Of a stretch of 64,000 bases of DNA, positions 11,685-25,057 are shown in pieces (the stretch's first letter is position 1; every line of letters starts with the position of its first letter). The notes beneath the pieces are model-generated. The model had not been told where the DNA came from. It did no database searches and saw only the letters and a list, made by a program, of their open reading frames with translations. A program made the position numbers and the translations under genes. The stretch spans positions 36,855,136-36,919,135 of the forward strand of contig NC_079149.1 of NCBI RefSeq assembly GCF_945859685.1, in the 5' to 3' direction. The DNA comes from Eupeodes corollae (lineage: Eukaryota; Arthropoda; Insecta; Diptera; Syrphidae).

Positions 11685-11686
11685 TA

Positions 11687-12289
11687 CATATTTGTAAATC
11701 TTATTCCCAAAAATCATATGTATGATGCAAAAGGATGTTCAAAGTGTTTGGAGTTTAAAGTCTTGATGCTTTTAGCATACATACATACATATATGCATGT
11801 ATTTCGTGTAGTGTATATATTTATATACGAATAACTGCTTCTCTATGAAACTTCTTCAGCTTGAGTTATAAATTGACTAATAAAGCTCTTATTCTTGTTA
11901 GTTGGGGTTTGAGAATGTCCTTAGGGTAAAATTTACTTAATAGGATAAATGAATTAACTTGAATAGAATTTAAAATGAAAAAGGAAGAATTCTATGAAAT
12001 TATAACAAGTTAGGTGCAATACACGTTTTCAAATACCTGAAAAGAATGAATATTTCAGTTGAAATTCTTATCAGGAGATCTTAGGATCAAGCAAAGGCAA
12101 ATAAATAAAAGAAAATGTCAAAGTGTACTTTCAATTTAATTTCTTAAGTGATCTTAACTGATTTTAACAAAATTATTGATGTAGAAGCTTTCATATAGAT
12201 TGATTTCCATCTTTTAACATAATCGATGCTCAATGTTTTATATCAAATTGTTACTTGAATTGTAAACAGTAAAAGGGTTTTGTATACCT
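11687..12289. other. Non-coding host DNA
   Basis: A/T-rich unique sequence with CATACATA and TATATATA words near 11780-11830. No coding or element signature is seen. Confidence 0.5.
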
Positions 12290-14260
12290 TTAATATGATA
12301 AGGACACAGTGTGAGTATTAGGAAAGGAGGGAAGGGTCAGGATAGGAGGTGTCACTCTACATCTTTTCTGAATTCCTGAACATTGCAATGACAGGAAAAG
12401 AAAGAGCGTGGCAAAGCATTCCACATTCGTGTAGTACGGCTAAAAAATGAATATCTGTACTTCATAGTACAGCCAAAGTTGAGCTCAATGGTAAACTGTA
12501 GGGAATTCCTAGAAGCGCGGGTATTATGGTTAAATTGTTTCAGGGGAGGAATGCAACTGGCTTTTTAACTAGAGCATAGTCTATTAAAGAAACGGTAAAA
12601 AAGGGTGAGACAGGAAACTTTTCGTCGATGTTCAAGTGACGTAAACGAGCTGAAGATGTTAATGTCACAAATCATTTTGAAAGCTCTTCTTTGAATACTG
12701 TCCAAGAGGCTTAAATAAGTTACTGGAGCACCAGCCCAGAGATGAGAGTTATATAAAAGTTTCGGACGTATAAACGTTTTGTAGATTGTAGCCAGATCAG
12801 ACGGGGAGAAAAATGTCTTTCATTTTTTCAGAAAACCTAGACATCTTGCTGCATTTTTGGCGACATCGCGTATGTGATCGCTCCACAAAAGGTAGTTGCT
12901 CGTGCACATTCCGACGATGTCGAGATTTTCAGTATCGTTGATGAAAGTGCCATTCATAGATAGAGGCAAAGAGGGTACATCTCGTTTTAGCGATACAAGA
13001 AAGCATTGCGGGTATTAAATTCCACGCGGTTTTTTATTCCCCATTGAACAATGCTGTGTAGGTCGGAATTTAATGAGTTTATCATATTTTGCCGTTGCAG
13101 TTCCACATCCGAAGAGGAGGGTTGTGAGTCTGGTAACGAATATGAAAAGCTGAGAGTGGTATCGTCAGCGAAACAGTGTATTAGATTAGAAGTATCAGAC
13201 AGGAGATCATTTACAAAAATGAGGAAAAGGGTTGGAGACAAAACGGAGCCCTGGAGCACACCAGCATTTATATTATGGGTTTCAGACTTGTATCTGTCCA
13301 AAACAACTTGCATTGAACGGTTCGAAAGAAAATTTCTAAACCAACTAAGAAGAGATTCGTCAATACCAAAAGAACACATTTTCGATAAAAATGCCTATGA
13401 AATATCAAGTGCAATAATCTTACTATCTCAAAACCAATGTACAAATTTGTTCCACTGTTCGGTGAGATGAACCATGAACCAGTGGACCTATTGCTACGAA
13501 ATTCGTTTTGCCGGTCATTAAGAATGTTCTGTTTCTTAAGATTTTTCTTAACCTGATAATTAATCAGCGGTTCCATGACCTTGGAAAGAAGGGACGTTAG
13601 TGCTATTGGTCGATTATTTGTGGGAGAAGAAGATTTGCCTTTTTTTTGGCTGAAGAAATGCAGTCTTCCAACTACTCGGAACGAGAATAGAATAGATAGA
13701 AAAGCTTACGCAGTGGTTTCAGAATAAACGCGGGGCTATCATCAGAGCCATCGGATTTATGAATGTTGAGATCTTTAAAGACTCTCACCACAGTTGGAGT
13801 ACGAAAAAAGATTGGTCCCATAGAATAATTTACGCGTTCAAGATCTGGGGGAGTCATGACACTATCTGGTAAGGTGGAATTTTCGGCGAGCTGCTTTGCA
13901 AATAAGTTGGCTTTATCAACAGAGCTAACTTAAGGAATGTCATTGACAACAAGCGTAGGAATCGAGGAAGAGGAAGAATTCCTCATGTTTTTCACGAATG
14001 ACCAAAAATTCTTACTACCTTTGGGACATTGCAGTATTTTCACGGTAATTTTTAGTCATGTAAATATTTGGTCCTTCGAATATAGGCGTTGCAGGCCTTC
14101 CTGGCTTGCTTAAACCTTTTTCGGTTTTACTCAGTTGGGTTCTTGATAACCTGTTTGCAGCTCGAACCATGATGTATTTAGATAGCATTTCCAGTTCGGT
14201 TTTTGAAACTAACTTATCTTTTCTTCGTTTTAAGTAGCGCTAATATCATTTAGTGTCAAC
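12290..14260 (-). mobile_element. LINE family A, long degraded copy on minus strand
   Basis: This is the longest copy of family A. Reading leftward: a region before the polymerase near 14260-13860 (much decayed), HKSDGSDDSPAFILKPLRKL at about 13770-13715, EPLINYQVKKNLKKQNILNDRQ near 13575-13510, GIDESLLSWFRNFLSNRSMQVVLD near 13370-13300, GVLQGSVLSPTLFLIFVNDLL (motif B) near 13260-13200, HCFADDTTLSFSYS (motif C) near 13190-13150, and NSDLHSIVQWGIKNRVEFN near 13080-13015. The 3' part runs down to about 12290 without an open frame. Frames are broken in at least three places, so it is inactive. Confidence 0.85.
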
Positions 14261-14339
14261 ATTCAATGAAGAAAACCCTTAGCGTTTTGTACAAATTGTC
14301 ATTTGGGATTGTCTCAAGCCTCAAAGACGTCAACAAAGA

Positions 14340-15880
14340 AATTAAAATTCTTTAATGTAATTTAACTTATGGCAGTACGTGGTTTTTTAACTTATAGCAG
14401 CATCTGACTTTCTTACTGTGCGCTACAAACTTGTGTGAACTATAGGGCCTAACCCAACAAACTTTTCCATCTAGCCCGGCCCCTAGCTAGATACCCTAAA
14501 CTTGAGCAATCCAAATTTGTTGAAGTCACTTTCCACTTGTTCACAACACCTGTTCCGCGGTCTTTCCATTGTCCTGTCGTTTTGACAGGACAGGCTTAGA
14601 TTCAAATACTTTCCAATCTACCCATCTCAGGCATTGGGGCATTTATCCTTGTGGTTAAGTCTTAGCGTGGATGATATGGGCCTTATACAGCGATACTTTG
14701 GTTGCTCAAGAGAGGGATTTACTACGCAATTACTTTCTTAGCCCAAAAAAGATTTATTAGAAAGAGTGATTCTTCGTTTGATCTTTTGAGTGTTGATGTT
14801 GTTTTCTGTGTTCATAGCGGAGAATATGAAGACAAAGTCCTTAACTAACTCAAAGTTGGCATACGTTATTTTGAGGTATTTAAGGACTGATGGGTTGGTG
14901 ACGATTTGACGTGGGTTGTTGGTTCTTTCTTGATGGCAGCATGTATTTTGTTTTGCCCTTATTAACCGCAAAACCCCAATTTCTACCTCTACCTCAATAG
15001 TCACAAAAGCCCAATTGACCACAACCTGAGTTCTTTCGTTATGTCAATGTCATCACCATATGCCTGTAATTAGGCAGACTTTTGAAACACCTAATGTTGA
15101 CGTGGGAGCTCTGCACTATTATTTCAAATATGATGTTAAAGCAACCGCATGACAGCACATCACCTTATCTAAAGCCTTCTTTGACATCAATATGTTTGGT
15201 TAAATTGTTTCCAACCATTAAGCAGCAGCGCGAATTCTTCGTGGTCATCCTACACAATTTGAGCAGGACTTAGCAGGGATGCCAAAACTAGACATGGCTC
15301 TACAAAATTTGTCTCTGTGGATGCGGTTATAAGCAACCATGAAGTCAATGAAAGGATGTTGCAAGTCGATTTGATGCTCTTGGGTGTTTTCCCAGATCTA
15401 TCGTTATATTTGAAGATTTGATCAACTGTAGACTCTTCTGGTCTAAGACCAGGATAAGGGCCGATCAGGTTTTTAACGATGGGCTCTAGACGTTCAATTA
15501 TTACGGCAGAAGATTTTGTATCCGATGTCGAAGGTACTGATTCCTCTATGATTATAGCAGTGTAGAAGGCCTCTAGTTCAAACAATACTGAAGTTCCATT
15601 CTTCGGGCATGCTTTCTTACGACCATATTTTTTCAGATACACAAGTTGGTGCATACTTCGCACTTTATTATCTCCAGCTGCTTTAAAGAGCTCGGAATTT
15701 AAGCCCACTGCTCCAGCGGCCTTGTTAGACTTCAGCTTAGATATGGCAATCCTTAATTCATCTAAGTCGGGAAAATGGGATTATTGGCTTTCGTCGTCAA
15801 CATTGAATGGATCATTCTCTCTGATAGGGGAATTTGGTTCGTTGTTGCCATTATGTTGTCCATGAAAATCAATTTAGCAT
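14340..15880 (-). mobile_element. RTE-clade LINE fragment, minus strand
   Basis: The minus-strand frame at 15708-15250 carries GLNSELFKAAGDNKVRSMHQL, then KNLIGPYPGLRPEESTVDQIF, the fingers part of the reverse transcriptase in RTE elements. Further down, 15200-14740 matches the RTE copy at 17890-20910 only as broken pieces. Between about 14640 and 14340 the text resembles the C-terminal segment of LINE proteins (RPRNR, EQVESDFNKFG, VGLGPIVHTSL), but this part may belong to a different LINE. The 5' end, near 15870, keeps the phrase NEPNSP that marks the linker before the polymerase. It is a pseudogene. Confidence 0.75.
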
Positions 15881-17889
15881 CAAAATCTTAATTCTATGAT
15901 ACCAGATAATTTTTTAGATTCATAATTTTTTTTAAACAATATTACAAAAAAATGTAACTAAATGTTTAATATTGGTAAACAGGTTTGTTATGTAGAAAGA
16001 ATTTAAAAAATACACTTATCGAAGGAATTCGCTCCTTAATCAAAAAAACCTACGGTGTATTTTTTTCTGAAAGATCGTTTTTCTAACGATTTCATTCAAA
16101 TTTTAAAAATAAGTATGAATTATTTCCTTGCACAATACTTGTGTATTGTAAGCAAAACTCTTACATTTCAAGCAAAACTTCAACCTTCCATCAATAAAAC
16201 TGTTTACCCCTGTCTTTGGTATGTCCAGACATCAATGTGTTACTCTCATTTGAGTCTATTGTGTATTTAAATAAGGATAAGCCTTATTAGCAACGAAATT
16301 CAATTGAAAAATCTAACCATACCGGAGGGGTGTTAATGTAAATTCAACTAGAAGCACCCATTTAGTAAAACCTTTTCACCAATATTAGCATATAAATATG
16401 AAATTCAAAAAAAGTATGAAATACGAAATATCCTCCCACAAAATTCCTAATAAATTGTATCTATTGAATTCACAAATGTTACCAAATATTATTTTACCGC
16501 ACATTAACCACGTTTAAATCTGTATATACTTTACCTATGTAGGATGTAGGAAGGTTACACAAAAGTCAAATAACCAAAAGCAAAATAAATACCTACGAGA
16601 GGGTAAAATGATGTTAATGATGACGTTTTATTTCTACAATGTCATAACGTGGGCGTAGCTGTCCCTTCCCTGCGGCATGCCATTGCAAAGGCCAGTAAAT
16701 AATATCAAATTTCAAACCAGTTCGTAGTGAGGATTTCATTTTTACTTTGATTTAGATACAGATATTTTAAATATAACCTTCCTAAGTAAGCCTGTTAAAC
16801 ACTTTTTCGAAAACAGATAATATAATGTCAATAAATTGTGATGATAAGATTATAAATTAGGTGTTAGAGAATTTTGACGAACCTTAATTATGTCTCTTTC
16901 CTCTGAATTTTACAAGTTTTTAGTATATTGCCAAAAATAAACAATTCAATTTTAAAATTTGTTGCAATATTTAAACAATATAAATTCCAAAGCGGATGCT
17001 TACAAGTTTATAATTTCAATGATAAAAATGATTTAGGATATAAGAAATCCAGGTAACCCCTGAAACAGACGATTGTTTTGAGGGACTCAAGAAATAGTAT
17101 TACTTGCAGGGTTTCAAACAATTTTAGAAACTCTGAAAGAAAAAGTATATCGAGATAAAAGGAAACTAAGTTACTTATTCAATTTTTCAGAAATTTATTG
17201 ATCCTTTCGATTTAGTAAAATATTGAAGTCATTTTAAGCAATTTACTGAGCTTACAAGATGATTTACCTAGTTTTAAACGATCTTAACATCTTAATATCT
17301 CTTTACAATTTGTTATGATTAAATCCACAGAATGGCTTCTTTAATTAGCAATTAGCAATTTGATAAATCCATCATCAGTACCTACCAATATTCTTATAAG
17401 TGCTGATGCAATGGTCCCGTCAGAATTTGGAAGTTCCAATAAATGGGTCAGTTTATTTTCACGAACTTTCACTTTTTAGAAACGTTTTAATGTTCGTTTT
17501 TTAATAAAAGGCAATTAGAAATTCACTAGTTTCCAAGAAGAAAAGAACATTTTTTATATTTCGAACTCCCTTAGCCAATTTTTTTAATAGGTAGCAAGTT
17601 GCTAACTATAACTCTTAAAATAGGTTGTTTAAATTTTTTTAAATTCATTTTTTTTTCGTCTCAAATATTATAGTACGGGAGTCCAAACGGAAATTTTGGG
17701 GCCTTACGGGAACGCAAAGTTTTAAATAACTTTAAGCTAATATAAGAATATTAAACAAAATATATCAGTTGACATTTTCGAGCACGTCAGATTAAGGTGC
17801 GTTGTGGTAATTATATCCCAAGAAGTTTCTAAAATCTCACAATTTGAGTTTTTTCGAAATTTTTTTTAAAATTCAAATGGTAGACATGT
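15881..17889. other. Non-coding host DNA
   Basis: A/T-rich unique sequence. Only short frames without domains are present, and no repeat ends were recognised. Confidence 0.5.
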
Positions 17890-18316
17890 GCAATCAAGAG
17901 GACACAGGTTTTTCTCAAAACCCACCTCTGTCTATCAACTCCTACTCTCACCTCCCCGTGGTGAACATGGGTTGCCTAGTACCTCAACTGGAGATTGGGT
18001 TCCAACCCCAGTGGAAAGTTGTTGGGGGCAGCAAACGAGAGAGGGGGAGAGGTGTTTCCACTGAGGCACCTCTCCTTATCCAGACGGCAGCGGAGGAATT
18101 CCCGAGATGGAATCAACGGTGGCGTCTACAGTTCCAGTAAGGTTGAACTGCTTAGTAAATACCTTATAGGGCTTCTTCGACATATTCGGAGCCCAGGCCT
18201 GTAAAGGAGCGGTTCATCCGGCTCCCCTTCCTTGGAGTTATACTAAGGATCTGACCCTCCAGGTTGGGGGTTGTGCCGTCGGGATGACTTCCTGGCGATG
18301 TAAAAAATACCTTTAG

Positions 18317-19150
18317 ATGCGAAGCATCAACAATCCTTGGATACGGACTGTTGACAACCCACGCAAACGAAATAAGGACAACGAACTTCGGATCTGTACG
18401 TGGAATGTTAGGTTAGCAGCCGAACAATTAGTGGAAGCCCTAAACTGCTTCAAGGCAGATATCACCGCCATCCAAGAAGTGCGATGGGATAGACTGGGCA
18501 AACGCAAACAAAAGACTGTGATATATACTTCGGCGACTGCTACCGAGAACAAAGACAATTGCCATTGGGTGTGGGTTTGTTGTTGGAACTAGACTCAGGC
18601 AAAAAGTCTCGAGTTTCAACAGTGTGAGCGAGCGCATCACGACAATCCGCATCAATGCTGAGTTCGCCAACATAAGCCCTATATGCACGAATGCCCCAAC
18701 GGAGGAGGAAGATAAAGACACCAAAGACATATTCTTCGAGCTCTTGGACAAGACATATGAGCAGTGCCCTGGCTATGACATTAAAATTGTATTAGGAGAT
18801 TTTAATGCTAAGCTAGGAAGAAAAGACATCTTTAGTGGCATATTCGGAAGATACAGCCTGCACGACACCACCTCCGACAACGGATTCAGGCTGGTAGATT
18901 TCGCTGTGAGGCGAGACGTTCTGGTAGCTAGCACGCAGTTCACGCATCGTAATATCCACAAGGGGACATGGAAATCTCCTGATTAATCAACCGTAAACCA
19001 AATTGACCACATTGCGAGCGACGAACGACACTTCTTCAGTATACAGGATATCCGAACATTCCGAGGGGCCAACATTGACTCGGACCACTACCTCGTTGTA
19101 GCCAAAGTACGGCTACGGATATCCCGATCCAAGCCAAAACAAGGAAGTAC
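18317..19150 (+). pseudogene. RTE endonuclease domain (AP-endonuclease type)
   Basis: The apurinic-type endonuclease nicks target DNA to start retrotransposition. The conserved motifs are in order: ICTWNVR (18392 on), AIQEVRW with the metal-binding Glu (18465 on), LGDFNAKLGRKD (18795 on), then NQIDHI near 18998 and SDHYLV near 19080. The frame shifts once near 18550-18600 (to GVGFVVGTRLRQK) and meets an in-frame stop at about 18984, just before the NQIDHI motif. All catalytic motifs are legible, so decay is moderate. It belongs to the LINE at 17890-20912. Confidence 0.8.
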
Positions 19151-19655
19151 TGTGTGAAGATTCGACGTTAGGCGGCTACAATCGCAACAGACTGTCATGT
19201 CCTTTTCCGATTGAGTCTCTAATAACCTCTTAAGGAGTCCTATGCTGGCTCCGTTAAGCATTTAAAACTAGTGGCAACATTGCCTTGCAGCCATCAGAGA
19301 TGCAGCCTCTGAAGTGCTAGGTTTAACACGGCCACCCACAGCGAAACCCCTGGTTTGACGACGAATGCCGGCAAGCGCACGCAGCGAAACAAGAGGCATA
19401 CAAAATGGCGCTGCACAAAAGGACTAGAGCTGCTCGCGAGCTCTACGAGCAGAAGAGAAGAGAGGAACACCGGCTTCTTAGACGCAAAAAAAGAGAGCAC
19501 GCGATCGAGGAGATAGAGGGATGTCACAACAGGAATGAGGTTCGTTAATTTAACAAAAAAGTAAAAAAAACCTCCCAAGGGTACAAACCACGAAATGAAG
19601 CCTGTCAGGAAGATCAGGGGAACATCGTAGTAGAACCGCAGTCGATACTGAGAAT

Positions 19656-20885
19656 ATGGAAAGACCGCACTTCTCCAAATTATATAACGGCGATGACGAA
19701 CCGAATTCCGCTTTAAGGGAGATAGAACCACTCAACCTCGGCGACGCAGATCAACAATTTCGCCTACCCGACCTTGACGAAGTGAAGATAGCTATATCTA
19801 AACTTAAGTCAAACAAAGCTGCTGGAGCTGACGGCATCGTTGCCGAACTATTCAATAAGCAGCAGGCGATGACAGCATCTATAGGGAAGAGCAATGTCTA
19901 GTTTTGGCATCCCTGTCAAACTTATCCGTTTGTTCAGAATGACGATGGAGAATGCACGCTGCTCTTTCAAGGTCGGAAAAGACCTTACCGATGCATTTGA
20001 TGTCAAAAAAGGTTTTAGACAAGGCGATGCACTGAAATACGACTTCTTCAATATCGTTCTGGAAATAATTGTGCAAAGCTCAACCGTCAACACTAGAGGC
20101 ACAATCTTCCAAAGGTCCATCCAATTACTCGGATACGCAGATGATATTGACATAATTGGAAGATCAAAGCGTGATGTCAGTGGAGCGTTTTTGAGCATTG
20201 CGATTTAAGCGAAGAAGATGGATTTAGTCAATGAGGGCAAGACCAAGTATATACTGTCATAAAAAAAGGACATTGAACAACGACGTCTTGGACAAAACGT
20301 CACCATGGACTGCTATAACTTTGAGGTAGTTATTGACTTTGTCTACCTAGGCACCGCTTTTAACACAGACAAGACACCAGCGCTGAAATCAAGCAAAGAA
20401 TAACTCTTGCAAATCGCTGCTTCTTTGGACTTAGAAGGCAATTGAGAAGTAAAGTCCTCTCTCGAGCATCTAAAATCACCATCTATAAGACACTCATCAT
20501 TCCGGTTCTCATTTATGGTGCTGAGGCCTGGACCCTGTCAAAGAAAGATGAGAACGTCTCAGAATGCTTCGTCCCGTACACATAGATGGAGAATGGAGGA
20601 GAATATATAACGACGAACTGTACGGGCTGTACAGCGACACTGACCTAGTTAGCAGAATTAAAGTCCAACGGCTTAGATGGCTCATGTAGAGCGAATGGAC
20701 ATCAACGTTCCAGCCCGGAAGGTCTTCGAATCCAATCCCGAGGGACGGCGCAGTAGAGGAAGACCGCAACTCAGGTGGCGCACCCAGTGGGAGAATACCT
20801 CAACCGACTTGGCGTGCGAAAAACTGGAGACAGTTGGCTGGAGACGCATGTTGGTTGAGGCCCAGGTCCGTCCCGGACTGTAGCA
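19656..20885 (+). pseudogene. RTE reverse transcriptase with deleted core
   Basis: The linker and start of the polymerase (LDEVKIAISKLKSNKAAGADG, 19776-19838) lead to AELFNKQ. The text then jumps at about 19855-19895 to MSSFGIPVKLIRLFRMTMEN, a motif-B-side segment. The stretch that should hold motif A, with its catalytic Asp, is missing. Motif B is present as VKKGFRQGDAL and motif C as LLGYADDIDIIG (20128-20163). The C-terminal part at about 20485-20885 includes IIPVLIYGAEAWTL and HVERMDINVPARKVFESNP with GRRSRGRPQLRW, separated by frameshifts. Loss of motif A means no polymerase activity. Confidence 0.8.
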
Positions 20886-20912
20886 CCACCTTAAGTAAGT
20901 AAAGTAAGTAAG

Positions 20913-21160
20913 AGTACACAGCTCCACCAACCTCTTCGTTTCCAACCCCGTCTTCTAGGAATGCCCTATCATATCCCAGAAAGATCTGGAAGGTATAGAA
21001 ATCTTTAAGTTTCTGTCGAATTGGAGTTGGGTTATTGTATAGCCTGTTGTTTTTAATGCACTGCGGCGGAGCTTTGAGGCGAATATCAGAGCTTGCAACT
21101 ATTTGTTTGCTAAATATATCAAAAGGTGTTAGGTAGAGTAGGGTGACCATTGTCGCAGAC
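20913..21160 (-). mobile_element. Fragment of an I/LOA-type LINE (polymerase to RNase H junction)
   Basis: The minus-strand frame 21150-20915 reads TPFDIFSKQIVASSDIRLKAP, which resembles the region between reverse transcriptase and RNase H of I/LOA/R1-type LINEs. It then reads AFLEDGVGNEEVGGAVYS, a decayed first RNase H motif (normally FTDGS and G-G-G-YS). Only about 250 bases survive, directly bordering the RTE tail, so the RTE copy probably inserted in or beside it. The assignment rests on this short match. Confidence 0.5.
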
Positions 21161-23897
21161 GGGGTCGTGCGAAGCGATCCGCTTATATATATGATTGTGT
21201 ATTATGTTTACTTTGTGGATATGGAGTAGACGACCAAATATTTGAAGAAGTATTGAAGGTAGGCTTATGGGTCTTAAATATTTAAGATTAACAAGACCAA
21301 GTTTTCCATATCATAAACATTCTACTTACTCTTAATAATATTAATATCAGTCAATTATTATCATAAATCATCGTTGAGTAAACAAACAGGTTGACACAAA
21401 ACATTTCTAACGAAAGTTAAAGATCTCTGAATAGCCATAACTTGTTCTGTAAATAAAGGTTTGTGCTCTAGAGCCCAAGTAGTAAGTACAGGGTGAGCCT
21501 ATGTTTGTTTACGGTGTTTTTTGGCTATAAATACAACATAAAAGAGTTTTAAAGGGCTTCTGAGCATTTTTCTTTTCCTTTTTTAGGATAGAACGAATAG
21601 AAAAGGACTTTTGTTTGAACTTTTTCCGTTAGTAATTTTTGGAAAATTTCGACGACATCTGCGTCAAATCATCATTGCCACTTAAATACGTACATCATGA
21701 AATTCTTGAAACACCTTAAACCTTCAGCCCACTAATCCTAATCGTTTGCTAGGGAACCAATAGAATCTTAAAACCTAACCCAGTTATGTATTTGTTTTCA
21801 GCAAAATATTGTAAAAAAAATGTTTAACCTCAACACGGTCTGTCTAAGAACTAAGAAGAAAGCCGCATTACCTTAGACCTGGTAATTTATGTTGTGTTTC
21901 TAAAATGTTTAACTTAATATAAGCGCCATCTTAAAAAAGATTATTACTCTTAACTTCGCACTTGTTGTGCTTAAAATTCATGCAAACAATAAACACGCGT
22001 CATTATGACGCTCTTCGGTCTACAAAAAAACATCTACCATATAATTTAAATAATAATTAAAATCGCAACTTTCCAAAATTATGTCAGGCACATATGTGCC
22101 TTCAAGCAGCAACCCCTACCTGATCTGTTAAACGAAAGAATACAAAATCAGAAACTTGTCATAACTGCACTCGATTGACACGTTATTTACTCTGACCCGC
22201 TAATGTACCGTTTTGTCCTTGTATCAATTTTGCTCATTCAAAAAAAAACATCAAGAGACCTATAATTATTTCTAAAAAATTAGACAGATGTTGGGCGGTC
22301 CAATACCAGAGGCACATGCTGGTATCAGCATGAGTGTCCTTCTCCTCTACCATCATACACATATTTTTTGTTAATAATTTCTGTAACAATAGCAAAATAA
22401 GGACTCGTGTAAGTTTTGCATCGATTTACTCCTTTGTTAGTCGATTATTCGATAACACGGTATCCTGTGGTGATTGAATGTTTTAAAAAAATAAATGATG
22501 CCGAATTAGTTTATAAGATTACTCTAAATCAAATTGAGCGTATAAGTATGAGTATATCTTTTTGATGAAGGACATAACAGTTATTGTATTACAGGATACC
22601 CAGTGACGGTGACGGTGACAGTGCCAGTGCCGCGGAGAGCACGACGCGACGCGCGCCGTTGACGTTGTGGATGTTTATAAGGACAAATTGCCTCGGGGTA
22701 TTTTTGTCGACAACATAATGTCAGTTATGAGAGTTATGGTGTTGTAATTATTTAAACAGAAAATCAATCTCATCCTGTTAAGAGTTCATCCGTCTGTACT
22801 TATATTATCCTATATATTGTATAGATATATGTAGGTACTATGGGCGAATGTTCCTACTCAAAAAAGTATCCTTAGGATAACCATCATCATCATCATCAAC
22901 ATCAACATCGCCCATCTCATGCGACTTTATATATATATGTATTAATTCTTCCCCATTTTCCACGCGCACAGTGCAGATTTTTTAATGGAGAAATAAATTG
23001 ATAAACAATGCAGGATAATACCTTTAAAGCTTTCGCTCCGTTAAATGACTTTTAAATTGAATTTTGTCGCGCGTTGGGAAGTTGGGATTGTATATATGAT
23101 GCGGGAGAAAATTCTTGAGCCATCAGCGTGTATACGCGAGTATACTTACTACAGGATGCTGGATGCGGATATGGTGTCCTGAATCCTGATGATGGACGAA
23201 CAACAAAAACAAATAATAATAATAATAATAATAAATTCAAGTGAAGGGCGCTTTTTGTATAATATGTACATCCATACAAATATACGTTGCGACCTAAGTG
23301 GAAAAACGGTTTGCTCTCGGTCTTCTTCGAGTCCAAAGAGTTTTGAGATTCATCTCATCAGTGTTTTATATTAATAGCGTTATTAAATTGACAAGAAAAA
23401 TAAAATACACCAAATTACACTCAGTAAAAAAGAAGGGAATATAAAATAATATAAAATAAACACAAAAGATGACTGGATATATATGGACAGGAAATTTGAA
23501 AGAGTCCTTCTGGATATTATATAGTAAGCCTTTGCTCAGTTACGAAGGGTAATTCATTTTAAAATTATATCTCGTCTTATTATAAAGGCTAGATTAGTGA
23601 CTAATAGCATTATAGCTTAATAGGATACGTTATGTAAATTAGATTTGTACACATCCTTAGGATTCTCTAGCGTCTATAGTGCTTTCCATTGAGAGGATTT
23701 ATTTAACAGAAATGTGCATTTTACAAATGAAATTAATGAATATCTATTTTACTGTAAATCAACAATATACGGAAATGATATCAGGCAAATATGGCAGTCA
23801 CAACTAGGTTGCAGCACCATATCCATTTTCCCTGACCAATTCGCACAGTTGCTTCTGTATAAACTCCTCTATGGCTGTATAAATTCAATATTTAAGC
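21161..23897. other. Non-coding host DNA with microsatellites and a GC-rich patch
   Basis: No gene is recognised. Simple repeats occur: TCA/ACA units near 22883-22908 and an AAT run at about 23212-23234. A GC-rich patch with a hexamer series lies at 22600-22665. The remainder is A/T-rich and unique. Confidence 0.5.
22600..22665 (+). repeat. GTGACG hexamer series in a GC-rich patch
   Basis: Five consecutive hexamers of the form GTGACG, GTGACG, GTGACA, GTGCCA, GTGCCG (22606-22635) are followed by CpG-rich text (GCGCGCC). The patch stands out sharply from A/T-rich surroundings and could be part of a promoter or untranslated exon. There is no direct evidence for either. Confidence 0.5.
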
Positions 23898-24770
23898 CAA
23901 GGCTGAATTGAGGGGAGGGCAACCGGGGCAAAAGCCACGGGGCTTCTACAAACGGGGGCCCCACAATAGAGACTTCGGAAATTTTTTGTTTCAAATGCCA
24001 ACTAGTTAACACTAGTAATCATCTTTTCCTTTGATATGCATTTTTTTTGCTCTCTGAAAAATTCAGTTCATCAAGATCAGTCGCGAGATAATTCCAACTT
24101 ATTTCGGAAGTGTGCGAAGAACAAGTTTACAATAAAATTCAAGAGACCGTCAACCGATTCTGCGGCTTTCCTTTTCTTCAACTACGGGGAAAATATATTG
24201 TTATGCGTGCAAATTGATATATCCTCAAATCCAGAAAATTAGTGAAGAAGTTTTCAGTGACTGGAAGCATGCATCCGATCTTCTTTATTAATATGAGATT
24301 TCGAAAACTCAGTTGGAATCAGTAATGATATTTGTGCAACGGGGAAAAGTCATAGAACGCATCAATCAAGAGCTAGCGATGCAAGGGGCTCAACAAATCG
24401 AGTATTGGCGAAAAATCCTGAGAATTATCGTTAATACCATTAAATTCATTTCGGACCGCGGATTATCCTTTCGAGGTGACAATGAAATTGTTGGCTCACC
24501 AAGAAATGAAGTTTCCTGGGCATTTTGGAATTGCTAGCCGAGTATGAACCAATAATAGAAACCCATTTGAAACAGCATGCACATAAAGGGAGTATTCATG
24601 TCAGTTACCTTTCGTCCGCAAGATTTGCGAAGAACGGATCGGTTCTATGAGTGATAAGGTACTAACTGAAATTGTATCCAGAATTAAAAAATCGAAATAC
24701 TATTCCGTATCAGTGGACTCTACTCCCGATGAAGCTCACATCAATCAACTAACTATATTTGTTCGATATA

Positions 24771-24992
24771 CAGTACCGAGCAAAAAAAATGCAACCGAAA
24801 AAGTATGGTACAATCTTTAGCAAGAACTAAGTTATTTTAAATTATAATACTTTGAAATTTAGAATAAAATGTTCAAATTAATTTTTTTCTTTTAACAGAT
24901 TTGAATTTTACCCAATCTTACTCCATGAAAATAGTTATTGTAAAAAATGTTCCTAAACTTGGATCTTAAGCCAAGCAAAAAAAATGCAAATT
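24771..24992. repeat. Left IR/DR terminal repeat of the Tc1 element
   Basis: Outer unit at 24771-24796 and inner unit with the GCAAAAAAAATGCAAATTC core near 24975-24993. These are probably the two transposase-binding sites of the left end. Confidence 0.8.
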
Positions 24993-25057
24993 CGTGGAAA
25001 TTTTTAAAAATAACGTATTTATTCATCTTATTTGAAGGAATTTTGTACTTAAATATT

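Larger units (their letters stand above)
17890..20912 (+). mobile_element. RTE-clade LINE, near full length but internally deleted
   Basis: About 3 kb long. A GC-richer 5' leader (about 17890-18316) precedes a single protein region made of an endonuclease followed by a reverse transcriptase. It ends in a 3' tail built of TAAG/TAAAG units at 20893-20912. Low-complexity 3' tails and a single endonuclease-polymerase protein are typical of RTE elements. It lies next to a fragment of a different LINE at 20913-21160. Other RTE pieces in the window are at 14340-15880, 28060-28767 and 31125-31360. Confidence 0.85.
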
